Assembly: GCA_944548615.1 (NCBI GenBank)
Contig: OX155955.1
Location: 7,630,728 to 7,694,727 of the forward strand
Direction of reading: 5' to 3'
Length of the DNA: 64,000 bases
Source: Micropterix aruncella
Lineage: Eukaryota > Arthropoda > Insecta > Lepidoptera > Micropterigidae
Made by a program: the position numbers and the translations under genes. The notes under the pieces were generated by a model, which saw nothing but the letters and a program-made list of their open reading frames with translations, did not search any database and was not told the origin of the DNA. Below are positions 13,201 to 22,434 of the stretch, one piece after another (positions within the stretch are counted from its first letter, which is position 1; every line of letters begins with the position of its first letter).

Positions 13201-16200
13201 TGGCAGTACCGACTGGAGGAAATCGACCATTTTTCTCGCCTGATTCTCTGACACATAGTAGAAGTCTAGACCCTCTGCAAATGAAACAGATACATTTAGC
13301 AACCTGTCTTGTTGGGATCTTCGGAATAGTATTGGTGGCGTCCACCGATGGCGGGACGATTTTTGTACATTTATGCAAAATATCGGAAATCTTACCGTGT
13401 ATCGGTTTGATTCCAAGTGTATTCTCGTGAGCCCTGTGTTTTAAGATCAGCTGCTCGAGATAGTAGAAGGTTTTCCTGTTGTCTGCTTTTTGTCGGACTT
13501 GAACCAGAGCACGCCAGAAGTCCTGCGCTTCACTACGGTGGCACGCATCGCACATTTGCGATGCAATAGTAAATTCAGTGATGAAGGTCTGCTGAAGCAC
13601 CGTACCACCGACAACTTCTCCTTGGATCGTAAGTTTAACCTATATTTACAGAAAATTATACTATTAGGCGTACCTATGTATATTCTTTGGAGATGTCAAC
13701 TACAACGGGCTAACCCGTCATCCCAGGAGTTTTAACGATAATGATCATTCGGACTCCCGTTGGGTGAGCGTAGATGACTTTGGGATGATACAAATCTATC
13801 GTTCAGCGAAGCCACGAACCCGCCAGAGTCCAACGCCTTACGGAGAGGCACTAGGAAGATAAGCCAATGGGCCACCTCACCCCCTGGTTAATAGTTTTGG
13901 CAGGAAATGTCCGTCTGGAATTAACCTTCAGGGTACCCCAGTCCTCCCGACTGGTTACGGAACCTGGGAGCTAAGGGGCCCTTGCTGAGTTGGCCACGAA
14001 GACTCATTCTGTTCAGGGTTGGTCACACTCACGGTTCAACACCCATCCGACGACCTCCACGCATAAAATCCGAGCCTGGGTAGGACTCTGGCTTTATGGG
14101 TAGTTTCCCCTAGGAATCAATCTTCTGGCGCTCCTGGATGGTCTGCGCTCCGAGCGGCATTGCCAATCGATTGCGCACTCTGACTAACAGTCGGGGAAGT
14201 CTGGAAGCAGTACTGTTTCCTATAGAGCGGGGGTGGTTGCGGACCTTACGGCGACTGCTCTTGAAACGACCATCAGCTACCCGATCCTGGGTGAACAGCC
14301 GGGCAAAGGATGCCGTGGTCCGCGATAGATTCGGTTTACACCGTTTCACCGCTTCGTAAGGGAGAGGACCGCGCAAGCGACCTCAAACTCGTAACCAATC
14401 GAGAGACTGGAGTAATCTGGTCGCAATTGGAAGTAAGGCCGTGAGTGTAAGCCTGCTGGGTAGCATTCCTGGCTATCTCGCGGTTAAGGCGTTGGCCTCT
14501 TACGGGCTTGTAGCGGAGCTTGATGGTGGACTGTTTTTTGTCCAAGTCTTTTGCGCTCACTTCAGGGAGACAGAACGACTAATCGTTAAAACTTCCTGAG
14601 GTGACGGGCTCGCCCGCTGTAGTTGGCAACTCTAGTTGGTTACGGAACCTACGTCGCTTGCGCGGCCTCTACCTGTTGTATTACAGCGGTAATTCAATAT
14701 GAATTTATCCCAGACCTGGGCGTCCTCTTTCGAAATGCCACCCGGGATCAGGTGGCCCATAGGTCATTTCAAGAGTGGCATGACAACAGGTCAACATCCA
14801 CCCCCGCTGCTTAGGAGACAGTATATTTCCATAGTCTCCACACTCCTTCAGTAATTAGTCAGAGTGCACAAACGATTGGCTGACGCCGCACGGTGCGCAA
14901 ACCGTCCAGGTCCACATCGCCCATGTTGTTCGACCAGTGCATTCTGGCTGATTCCAGCAAGCAACTTTTTGTGGAAGTCGACGCGGGCTTGTAGATCATT
15001 TGAATCACTACGGCCACTTACTACGTGCTTCTATGTATGTATAATCTATATAATCGATGGTATTACGCAGCAATATATGTTTACCTTGATGCGTTTAGAG
15101 TGCGGCTCGGTCCAAGCAAATCCGGCGTCGATCAACTTGACGCGGCTCAAACTCTTCAGCTTCTTCAAACACAGTGAGAGAAGTTCTCTAGATTCCAACG
15201 CGCAGGAGATCCATTCGGAGGGCGGCTGCAGATATCGTTCGCAGCCCTTGCAGAAGTATAGCGTGGCTTGCTTTGGAATGCCATCCGATATGTCCACGTG
15301 TCCCCTCAGACACGCTACGCACATGTTTGATGGATTCGCTTCGATTGGCACGGAGCATTCACAGCATAAACTGTAGAAATAAACAGGTAATAAAATAGGT
15401 GGAGTAACAGGACTCTTCATCGTACCACTTAGTCATCACTCAAACGCAATTCAAGATCTTTGTCGGTCTCCATTTGGCGAATTTCGTTACCTTCTATTGA
15501 GTTGACTGGATATTTTTTTTTAAATTCTTTAAAAAGATACATAATTTTGACAATCAGTAATTAAGACATTGTTTGAGCTGATCGTCTGTCTCCCAAGTTT
15601 CGATTGACTTAAAAAAGTTCAGAACTAATTTTATGGGTCAATGTATAGTTACTTTTCTATAATATCTCAGGAAATGTTTTTTCCACAGGTGAAAAAGGCA
15701 GGTAGTATAAGTTCCCGTTTCATAAAAAAACAAAAAAAAATATTTCACTACAAAATAATTGTCAGGAAACCTAAAAACTAATAGAAAATATCAATATTCC
15801 ATAACTTTCATTAAACTAATTTCCTTGTCGCGACTGCCGCGAGAGTAACTGTCAAAACGCATACAAATCGTCACTATGAGATTTTCCCAAGTTAGCATGC
15901 TCTATATTTAACATACTTTGGAGTCAAAGTATAAGCCACCAAAAAAACTTCATAATTGATGCTGTGAAATGCTATAGCCAGGCTCAAGCAATGTATCTAT
16001 GTTACTCATAATGTTATAAACATTATGATTTCGATTTTAGATGTCGTTTACAATCCAGAAAAAATGACATTTGCATTCTGGAATGTTCTCTAATATCCAA
16101 GAATTAGCAAAGAGGTACCAATGTGATCTTTTTGGTCGCTAATCTCCGAAACATCGGCATTTATAAGTGAGTATCTGAAGCCTGAACTGAGGGAGTTTTA

Positions 16201-17137
16201 TTCAGTGGCAGTCCGCTGCGAAGGCTGAACTGAGGAAGTTTATGTATTAGTGGCACCTTTTTCATTTATAAAAAAAAAACTACCAGATTCTATCATTTTA
16301 ATCCGAAATCTGATAGAAATCAGCCTCGCATTCGGACTTGAAATTTACACACCATGGGTGGAAAAATATTCAATAATTTACCTGAATTATGCTAGGTTTA
16401 CACTGGCTTAGAGTCGCTAATGCTTAGTACTTATCATTTGCACTAATACCATGTGTGTAAACATGCTGATTCAGCATGTTAGTGCTTAGTATCAGTGAAA
16501 CTGCCAGTGCAAGTGCCAGTGCATATTCGGCCGATCTTATTTACTAAGTGACAAGTGACTTCCCCCACAACAAATTACTAAGTACTAATCGTTTGCTGAC
16601 TCGTATGAACAGTTGCGGCAAGGGTGACAAATTGAAATGACGAGTAAATTTTACTTGACGAGTAAGTTTATGTGATATTTGCTAAGTTTGTTTTGTGACT
16701 GCAGAAAGGTGGAATCCCGAAACAACTAAAAAAATCATCCAGGAATTAAAAAGCTATGAAAAATAAGGTGCTCTATTTTGAATGGAGACTGTGCTACTAG
16801 TACCTTTCTGCTAATACCAATGTGTAAACGGTTACTTCTCACGATCACTAAGTAGGTTAGCAACAAGTACTGTGTCAAGTACTAAGCCCGTGTAATTGTC
16901 TTGAAATTTTACGCGTCTGAAGATTTTTTTTCACATTTAGCATTACAACGATCGAATCTAGTAGTGTTTCTTTATTTTTTCGATTTTTGAGAAAGGTTCC
17001 TATACTGCAATAATTTCAAAACTAGTATTACTCGCAAGAGGAGTTTGTGGTCAAAGGTAGGATACTTTAATATTAGTAAAATCTTACATGCGCGATTTGC
17101 CTCTATCAAACGACTCTGGTTGGTCAATATATTCCAT
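1043..17137 (-). CDS. Nmd3: NMD3, 60S ribosomal subunit nuclear export adaptor (8 coding exons)
   Basis: NMD3 binds nascent 60S subunits and recruits the CRM1/exportin system to carry them through the nuclear pore. Coding exons in transcript order are 17137-17088, 15370-15085, 13639-13396, 13274-12981, 7836-7733, 5700-5546, 2271-2092 and 1235-1043. Every border is AG/GT and all phases join (1,506 nt, 501 residues plus stop; the human protein has about 503). The N-terminus carries four CxxC pairs typical of the family (C19/C22, C34/C37, C57/C60, C142/C145). Later landmarks are FYYLEQL, ISHDIHSN, YNYK, CNPKQL, RTHLGH and KPGD, and the acidic C-terminus DFLDDLEED plus EEMLDDL resembles the region that carries the export signal. 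The start was chosen because ATG at 17137 opens with MEYI, like other NMD3 proteins, and ends in the phase exon 2 requires. Introns are swollen by transposons, but no exon is damaged. Recognition is by recalled family similarity. Confidence 0.93.
1352..1387. repeat. perfect 15-bp stem hairpin in Nmd3 last intron
   Basis: Arms 1352-1366 and 1373-1387 are perfectly complementary, with the 6-nt loop TTCCCT. The 13-bp word TTCAAATAATATC occurs twice just to its left. Confidence 0.85.
1860..1980 (+). pseudogene. LINE-like remnant (CxxC...HILxxC block)
   Basis: One frame contains CTTRHILACCKAALEQG followed by NRHDSLF, the pattern of the zinc-knuckle-like tail after the reverse transcriptase in some LINE-like elements. 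It lies in an Nmd3 intron on the other strand and is only about 40 codons long. The same element class continues elsewhere with the domain seen at 12389-12790. Confidence 0.4.
2092..2271 (-). CDS. Nmd3: Nmd3 coding exon 7
   Basis: Acceptor TTTTCAG, donor GTGAGT. Encodes YNIVDSNVND, VPDVILVKK, the basic RRRARNWKLKRM stretch and an acidic METES end. Ends in phase 2. Confidence 0.92.
2631..4327 (-). mobile_element. Tc1-type DNA transposon with both inverted ends
   Basis: Inverted terminal repeats begin CAGTCCCTGCTCATATTAAT at 2631 and in mirror image at 4327. They match for about 32 bp and then imperfectly to about 55 bp. TA duplications flank it (2629-2630, 4328-4329). It sits in an Nmd3 intron and carries a decayed transposase on the minus strand. 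Confidence 0.92.
2915..3896 (-). pseudogene. Tc1-family (DD34E) transposase, inactivated
   Basis: Starts at ATG 3896-3894 (MGRANDVSPATFKAVKVFL), with a helix-turn-helix-like N-terminus. An early TAG follows WTS, and the central part contains further breaks. The C-terminal half is open from 3439 to 2915. It has the catalytic pattern of Tc1: D in FSDES, D in FMQDIAPCH, and E in PIENVW 34 residues after the second D. The catalytic residues are intact, but the stops make it non-coding as it stands. Confidence 0.88.
4375..5032 (+). mobile_element. piggyBac-like non-autonomous element, longer copy
   Basis: Flanked by TTAA on both sides (4371-4374, 5033-5036), with termini CCCATTGAG and CCAAGGG, as in piggyBac elements. 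Near the left end a subterminal unit of about 34 bp (GTCGACCAAATCTGGTCGCG and variants) occurs twice. The interior holds a GC-rich segment with a plausible 5' leader and donor AACGTAAGT near 4674, perhaps the promoter end of a lost transposase gene. No transposase frame remains. Confidence 0.8.
5120..5325 (+). repeat. RTE-type LINE/SINE tail
   Basis: Contains AAAATCGGTTCAGTAGATCC, a CCTCTTTATAATATTAG segment and an A/T-rich end. Many Lepidoptera carry this short 3' end as a dispersed repeat. No coding part is present. Confidence 0.5.
5546..5700 (-). CDS. Nmd3: Nmd3 coding exon 6
   Basis: Acceptor TTGCAG, donor GTATGT. Encodes DRITFPGQGT, DVWVVKTSEL and RTHLGHILKPGDAVLG. Ends in phase 2. Confidence 0.92.
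6704..7365 (+). pseudogene. mariner transposase with internal deletion
   Basis: The N-terminal half runs from MEIKERV, with KRFSEGRDDYKDDAWPG and SDRRLTVRMIA, the mariner DNA-binding region. After about 7060 it jumps to DHPPYSPDLASCDFFLFPK and RRWDKC. The middle, with the first and second catalytic Asp, is missing, and there are several stops. The DFFLF aspartate (third catalytic position) remains. It lies in the Nmd3 intron between exons 5 and 6. Confidence 0.82.
7733..7836 (-). CDS. Nmd3: Nmd3 coding exon 5
   Basis: Acceptor TTTCAG, donor GTAAGC. Encodes EVSATVYWRNPF, CNPKQLVEYTVMDIEI and IKEN. It lies 5.1 kb from exon 4, across an intron holding the SINE, the LINE tail and the large inverted-repeat element. 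Confidence 0.92.
8728..9031 (-). mobile_element. piggyBac-like non-autonomous element, deleted copy
   Basis: Inverted relative to the 4375 copy and lacking its GC-rich middle. The left flank is TTAA (8724-8727), the right flank TTAT, and the termini CCC...GGG. It keeps both subterminal units and the same A/T-rich end. It is nested inside the large inverted-repeat element at 7.9-10.9 kb. Confidence 0.78.
9481..9894 (-). CDS. transposon-borne Cys/His protein fragment, unknown function
   Basis: A 137-codon frame inside the 7.9-10.9 kb inverted-repeat element. It contains HVECRK near the N-terminus, CLLCG near residue 48 and YHTVCY near residue 117, paired Cys/His motifs that could bind zinc. 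Similar unnamed proteins with a CxxC then YHxxCY layout occur as multicopy predictions in insects. That is recalled, not checked. It is shorter than those proteins and lacks any catalytic domain, so it is probably a remnant of the element's gene. No function is assigned. Confidence 0.4.
   Translation of the reverse strand: MHVECRKVYISKKFIAASKRRLEEGKPLPSSSVFCKKRNEVFDFKKLCLLCGQTADWSSSQEKKKSTDARSVSNLSTLEFKVIKRAEKQMDSLGELVKDRVLYEYDLVAAKAKYHTVCYTLFLNRAPSTENNLRRIF
10095..10210. repeat. two-copy tandem repeat
   Basis: The unit (A)AAGTCGTATTATTAGGG, CAGGTATAGATTTCATAGAA occurs again as AGGTCGTATTATAGGG, CAGGTATAAACCTAATAGAA, with about 50-bp spacing. Confidence 0.65.
12389..12790 (-). pseudogene. 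LINE-like C-terminal domain with PD-(D/E)xK-like pattern
   Basis: A 133-codon frame with LRPDITLYS, then VLIVELTVPWE 13 residues later, KLNKYHDL and VHLHAVEVGARG. This order (RPD..., ELTVPWE..., KY..., VEVG) matches a domain I recall at the C-terminus of certain LINE-like reverse transcriptase proteins. It resembles a PD-(D/E)xK nuclease core, but the lysine of ExK is replaced by Thr (ELT). No reverse transcriptase is adjacent. It lies in an Nmd3 intron, just downstream (minus strand) of a SINE head. Confidence 0.5.
12829..12906 (-). repeat. tRNA-derived SINE head
   Basis: On the minus strand it has an A-box-like TGGCATAGTGG and a B box GGTTCAATTCC, with a T-arm stem CCGGG/CCCGG. The acceptor strands do not pair, so this is not a working tRNA gene. 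It shares the middle segment GATCTTACATTG with the copy at 63217. Confidence 0.75.
12981..13274 (-). CDS. Nmd3: Nmd3 coding exon 4
   Basis: Acceptor TTTGCAG, donor GTAAGC. Encodes EGLDFYY, ISHDIHSNIYNYK, the VDIVPL segment and LMDVSTGQ. Ends in phase 1. Confidence 0.93.
13396..13639 (-). CDS. Nmd3: Nmd3 coding exon 3
   Basis: Acceptor TATAG, donor GTAAG. Encodes VKLTIQGEVV, the fourth CxxC pair (CDACHR), VQVRQK and KTFYYLEQLILKH. Ends in phase 1. Confidence 0.93.
13690..15000. repeat. dispersed repeat family P, cluster 1 (inverted ends)
   Basis: Ends 13697-13738 and 14583-14632 are inverted copies (CTACAACGGGCTAACCCGTC, and GTTTTAACGAT). The interior carries a minus-strand frame (14376-14110) starting MRGPLPYEAVKRC and containing SRTTASFARLFTQDRVADG, which recurs in other copies. 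A second partial unit follows to about 15000. It lies in Nmd3 intron 2. The transposon class is not recognised. Confidence 0.7.
15085..15370 (-). CDS. Nmd3: Nmd3 coding exon 2 (zinc-binding N-terminus)
   Basis: Acceptor TTCTACAG, donor GTAAAC. Encodes LCCECSVPIE, the CVAC and CKGC pairs, ERYLQPP, CALESREL and the end WTEPHSKRIK. The in-frame ATG at 15420 lies in the intron and is not the start. Confidence 0.93.
16140..16260 (+). repeat. short tandem repeat
   Basis: CTGAACTGAGG(G/A)AGTTTAT followed by CAGTGGCA occurs twice, about 45 bp apart. Confidence 0.5.
16389..16905. mobile_element. MITE-like element, possibly Harbinger/MADF derived
   Basis: The left part begins GGTTTACACTGGCTTAGAG. The right end, read in reverse, begins TTACACGGGCTTAGTACTTG. 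Between them a short stretch reads WNPETTKKIIQELKSYE, reminiscent of a MADF DNA-binding domain, the accessory protein of some PIF/Harbinger elements. Exact ends are uncertain. It lies in Nmd3 intron 1. Confidence 0.45.
17088..17137 (-). CDS. Nmd3: Nmd3 coding exon 1
   Basis: Sixteen codons plus two bases, starting MEYIDQPESF. Donor GTAAGA follows at 17087. It joins exon 2 as AT|T (Ile), giving RILCCEC. A longer ORF in another frame overlaps it (ATG at 17160) but has the wrong phase at the donor. Confidence 0.85.
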
Positions 17138-17605
17138 GATTCCTTTGTGTTATTGTCCAAGAGCCAAAAGATTTAAGAACGAACGACAGAACCGCATATA
17201 GCGTGGATAAAATTATTTAACCTCAAAAAAAGAAACGTCAGTTAGATTAGAAATGATGGGCACATTAAAATAACACGACTTGGTTGTGAATGATTTCTTG
17301 TACGTATATGAACTAAGTCGACTTGCATTCACTGGATGAATTCTAATCGACACGAAGGTCAAATGCAAACGGTCATCATTACATTGTTCGTAAGGTCAGC
17401 TGTCTCCTTTTTTTTTTTAAACAGTGGTACCAATCTGTGACCAACCAGTATAAAATAATATATAAAAAGAATGTATACAATGTTATTGTATTATTTATTT
17501 TAAATAAACGACAACACATTATGAAATCTGGATTATTATTTAATAAAATTCCTTTTCAGTCAAAAAAAATTAACCAATAATAATATTATGTAATAAGTAA
17601 AGGGG
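17138..17605. other. Nmd3 upstream region
   Basis: Divergent intergenic DNA between the Nmd3 start and the foldback. It should hold the Nmd3 5' UTR and promoter. No TATA box or other convincing element was seen, and no gene. Confidence 0.5.
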
Positions 17606-18005
17606 GGCGCCAGTTTTGCATGCGGCAATTTTGCACAAATGTCACTTTTGACAGTTCCAAATTTGTTGAGGGCAGATTTGCAGGAGGCAACCTTGCAGGC
17701 GGCAACCTTGCAGGCGGCCACCTTCAGTACAGTTTTTAAGTTTTTCTGTTAGGTTAGGTTAGGTTAGGTTTTTCTTTCCCTAAAATCGAAGTGACATTAA
17801 TTACCGGCATCCTTGTAGTGGATGACTCTTATACATCAAACTAAACATTTAAAAAAATGTTTTAAGTTTTTCTGTTAGGTTAGGTTAGGTCATTTTGACA
17901 TTTGCAAAACTGCCTTCTGCAAGATTGCCTTCTGCAAAACTGCCGCCTGCAAGAATGCCGTCTGCAAGATTGCCGTCTGCAAATTTGCCTTCTGCAAGTT
18001 TGATG
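17606..18005. repeat. foldback of 15-bp units around TTAGG runs
   Basis: Left arm 17606-17725 and right arm 17892-18000 are inverted copies, each built of imperfect 15-bp units (GGCAACCTTGCAGGC type). Between them a TTTAAGTTTTTCTG leader followed by TTAGG units occurs twice in direct order: four units at 17749-17768 and three at 17875-17889. Read outward-in, the units encode repeated (F/L)A(D/E/G)G(N/S) pentapeptides. It ends about 210 bp before the ATP synthase beta start. Confidence 0.8.
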
Positions 18006-18205
18006 GGACCCACGTTGACTCCAATCGCCATATAATTTGAATGACGTCTACCATTTTGAATGTTGGTCAACTGTGTTTCCGTTCTGTCTTCGTGCTGTCT
18101 TCCTTCTGTCTGTTCTATTGGTTAGCGGTCCGCGGTGCGGGCTATTTTTTACGATTATATAAAAATTGACAAGATAATTGGTTTTAGTTTAGTGTCACTT
18201 GTTAA

Positions 18206-19780
<1,575 letters not shown>

Positions 19781-20033
19781 ACTAATCCACTATTACCTAT
19801 CGAGTTAAATAGGTTCGTTTCAAACCTTGCCCGTTCGAAACGGATGTCCATTTTAACAATTATTGGTTCTGATTCTACGCAGAATGTTGGACATTGTAGA
19901 TTGAGTGAGATAAACCATGCCATCTGAAACTATGTTTAAATTTTAAATAATGACCCATCATCGGGATGTATTATTATGTATAAGAATGACCTTAGCTTTG
20001 AGATCTGTTTGCAATCTAGGTCGGGTTAATTTA

Positions 20034-20039
20034 ATAAAA
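20034..20039 (+). terminator. ATP synthase beta polyadenylation signal
   Basis: AATAAA about 255 bp after the stop codon, followed by a T-rich stretch. The 3' UTR is AT-rich. Confidence 0.6.
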
Positions 20040-20323
20040 ATGCTGTTATAATTTGTTCTCTAGACTTTCATTATTGAACTTGGGCTATGCAGTAGGAAAT
20101 GGAAGGAGGATCAATTGATTATTTTCCATTAATTAGTTTCTGTTGCAAGATCTGAGGATCTGTTGCAAGGCAGGAAGATTTCATATTTTTTTCTGGGGTT
20201 GTAACAGTTAATTTTTAGGGTGGACTATTGATTTATATCCAAAGTATTATTTTTTTATTTTATTTTTCATTTGAATATGTTTTTTTTTTGTTGTACAAAT
20301 TTCTATATTCTACTTTATTTGGT

Positions 20324-20640
20324 GACGTCGACATCTATTGGTCAGTTTGGGTATTAGAAGTTCTACGGTTCTACTCGATTGTTTTATTTTAGGGAAGTTT
20401 ACAATTCTGCCATCAGATGCCGTAAGTAATATTTATCTTATTCAATAGTATAATTTGAAAATGAAATATATTTTTTGGTGTGGAGGATAAAATTCTATAT
20501 TTATATTTTTTTAAAGGACGTCGACATCTATTGGTCAGTTTGGGTATTAGACGTTTAACTGGAGCCTCCCAGGTGCAATATAACAAAATTCGAATAAGGC
20601 CTCTGCTGGCCCAATTGCAAACTTCCCTAAATTAAAACAA
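20324..20640. repeat. duplicated 35-bp word and small inverted repeat
   Basis: GACGTCGACATCTATTGGTC and its continuation CAGTTTGGGTATTAGA occur at about 20325 and again at about 20519. A stretch GATTGTTTTATTTTAGGGAA near 20377 is mirrored by CTTCCCTAAATTAAAACAAT near 20622, so about 260 bp could fold back. A likely MITE. Confidence 0.6.
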
Positions 20641-21218
20641 TCAGTAGCCCTGATTATTTTTTAAAATTTTTATTTTGTATTTTTTAAATTGTTATCAAAA
20701 GTTGCTTATTTGTTCGTACTTATTCACCCACTAAAATGATGTCACTAACAAAAAACTCACCTGTTTAAAGATATAAATACGTCTGTAATAGACAAGAACC
20801 TGTCACGGCGCACAGTGCTTCGATGTCCATGGAGTTGGGACATGAATCATAACTCCCGACATTTCTGCACCGATAAAAAAAATCATATAATAGATTAAAA
20901 ATAATGCTATTGAAATCATAAGACAGAATTTACCGGAACATAAGTTATCTATTAATCTTAAAAAACTCACAAACAGAATAATATTAAATGGGCTGCAAAT
21001 AAAACAATGTTTTTTTCTACGCACAATAAAAATCATGGTAGAGCAAAAACGTAACTTTAATTATAATGAACCATAATTCCGAAATTATAACCAGAATTCC
21101 CCAGCTGATCACAGTGCAGTGATACATGGACACATTGTGTAAATAAAGATTAAAAAATAATAACGAGTAATAAACAAAACAAAGTTTATAAACAAAAACA
21201 ATAAAATTATTAAACACT
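20641..21218. other. AT-rich, no gene seen
   Basis: Only short frames in AT-rich DNA. A weak candidate exon on the minus strand (20864-20765) is discussed in the findings. Confidence 0.4.
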
Positions 21219-21525
21219 GGGCTCGATTACGTTTCTTCATGAACTAAAATCGGAAATTAGTTCTTGTGAACGGGACAGGGCAATACGGTAGAGCGGAATG
21301 TGAAATGAACGGTTGTTACTTTTACGCATTAAAACTACCTACTAAAGTTAAAGCATCTGAATCTAAGACCGCACGAAATGTGTTTAAATTTATTCGGACG
21401 AATATAAGTTCGACAGGTAGTTTTTATCGACGATCGTTTGTTTCATATTCCACTCGAACGTATGGCTCTATCTCGTTCACTTGAACTAATTTCAGTTTTA
21501 TTCACAAAGAAACGCGATCGGGCCC
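21219..21525. mobile_element. MITE family G, copy 1
   Basis: Begins GGGCTCGATTACGTTTCTTC and ends with the inverted form GAAACGCGATCGGGCCC. The ends are about 90 bp long and imperfect. The interior contains GAGCGGAATGTGAAATGA near the left and its inverse near the right. Confidence 0.8.
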
Positions 21526-21528
21526 ATT

Positions 21529-21815
21529 GGGCTCGATTGCGTTTCTTCGTGAACTAAACTCGGAAATTAGTTCGTGTGAACGAGACGGGGAAATTCGCTA
21601 GAGCGGAATGTGAAATGAGCGGTTGTCACTTTTTCGCATTAAAACTACCCACCAAAGCATAAAGCATGCGAATCTAACGCCGCACGAAATGTGTTCAAAT
21701 TTATTCGGACGAGTGTAAGTGCGACAGGTAGTTTTTATCGACTATTATTCGTTTCATATTCCGCTCTAACGTATTGCTCTATCTCGTTCGCTTGAACTAA
21801 TGTCAGTTTTCAGGT
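21529..21815. mobile_element. MITE family G, copy 2
   Basis: Directly abuts copy 1 in the same orientation (start GGGCTCGATTGCGTTTCTTC). The right terminus is truncated after GAACTAATGTCAG. Confidence 0.78.
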
Positions 21816-22434
21816 TATTTCTTAGAATGGTAGTACTTTGAAGAGAGTCTTGATTGTATATAAAGAATGGCGAGTTTCGTACAGTCTTGCATCGTGAACA
21901 CAGATTAGTATTATGCCAAGGAATTTTGAGTTGGAATCAGAGGCTGAGTTGGAATCAGAGGCTGGTTTGAAAGAAGATATATTCTTTCCTTCTTAAGCTT
22001 TTCATCTATTGTGTCTGTGTTCTTGCTTACAGACTCGTCTACGTGTAGTCACAAATTAAAAATATCGCAAAACGCTTGCTTTTCGCACTTTTATCATCAG
22101 GAATAAATTTAATTATATATTATTATTACCATTGATTATAGTTTTGGCAATCCTTATACGCCGGCCAAATTCAGGTGGCTCATACCTTCGACGGCTAAAC
22201 TAATAGCAATTTATTTAGCCATCTATAATAACATTGGTATGAATATCTATAATGCTCGTACTGGTTTACCCGCTTCAAGGATGCCACTAATAAAAGACCT
22301 GTATAATCATAAATGCTATTACCATTGATTATTACTTTTGTATAATCAATACTATTACTATCGACATACATGTAAGGCTTCGAAACTAATCGATACAGTT
22401 CATGACGAGAAAAACTAACACAATCAAGGTAAGG

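Noticed and set aside
15371..15420. In-frame ATG extending Nmd3 exon 2 (MKSPVTPP...)
   Set aside because: The stretch contains a pyrimidine-rich acceptor (TTTATTTCTACAG), and a phase-matched first exon exists upstream.
16972..17160. 62-codon minus frame overlapping Nmd3 exon 1
   Set aside because: Its phase at the GTAAGA donor does not join exon 2. The shifted frame starting at 17137 does, and begins like other NMD3 proteins.
17749..17889. True telomere
   Set aside because: Only four and three TTAGG units, interstitial, flanked by gene DNA on both sides.
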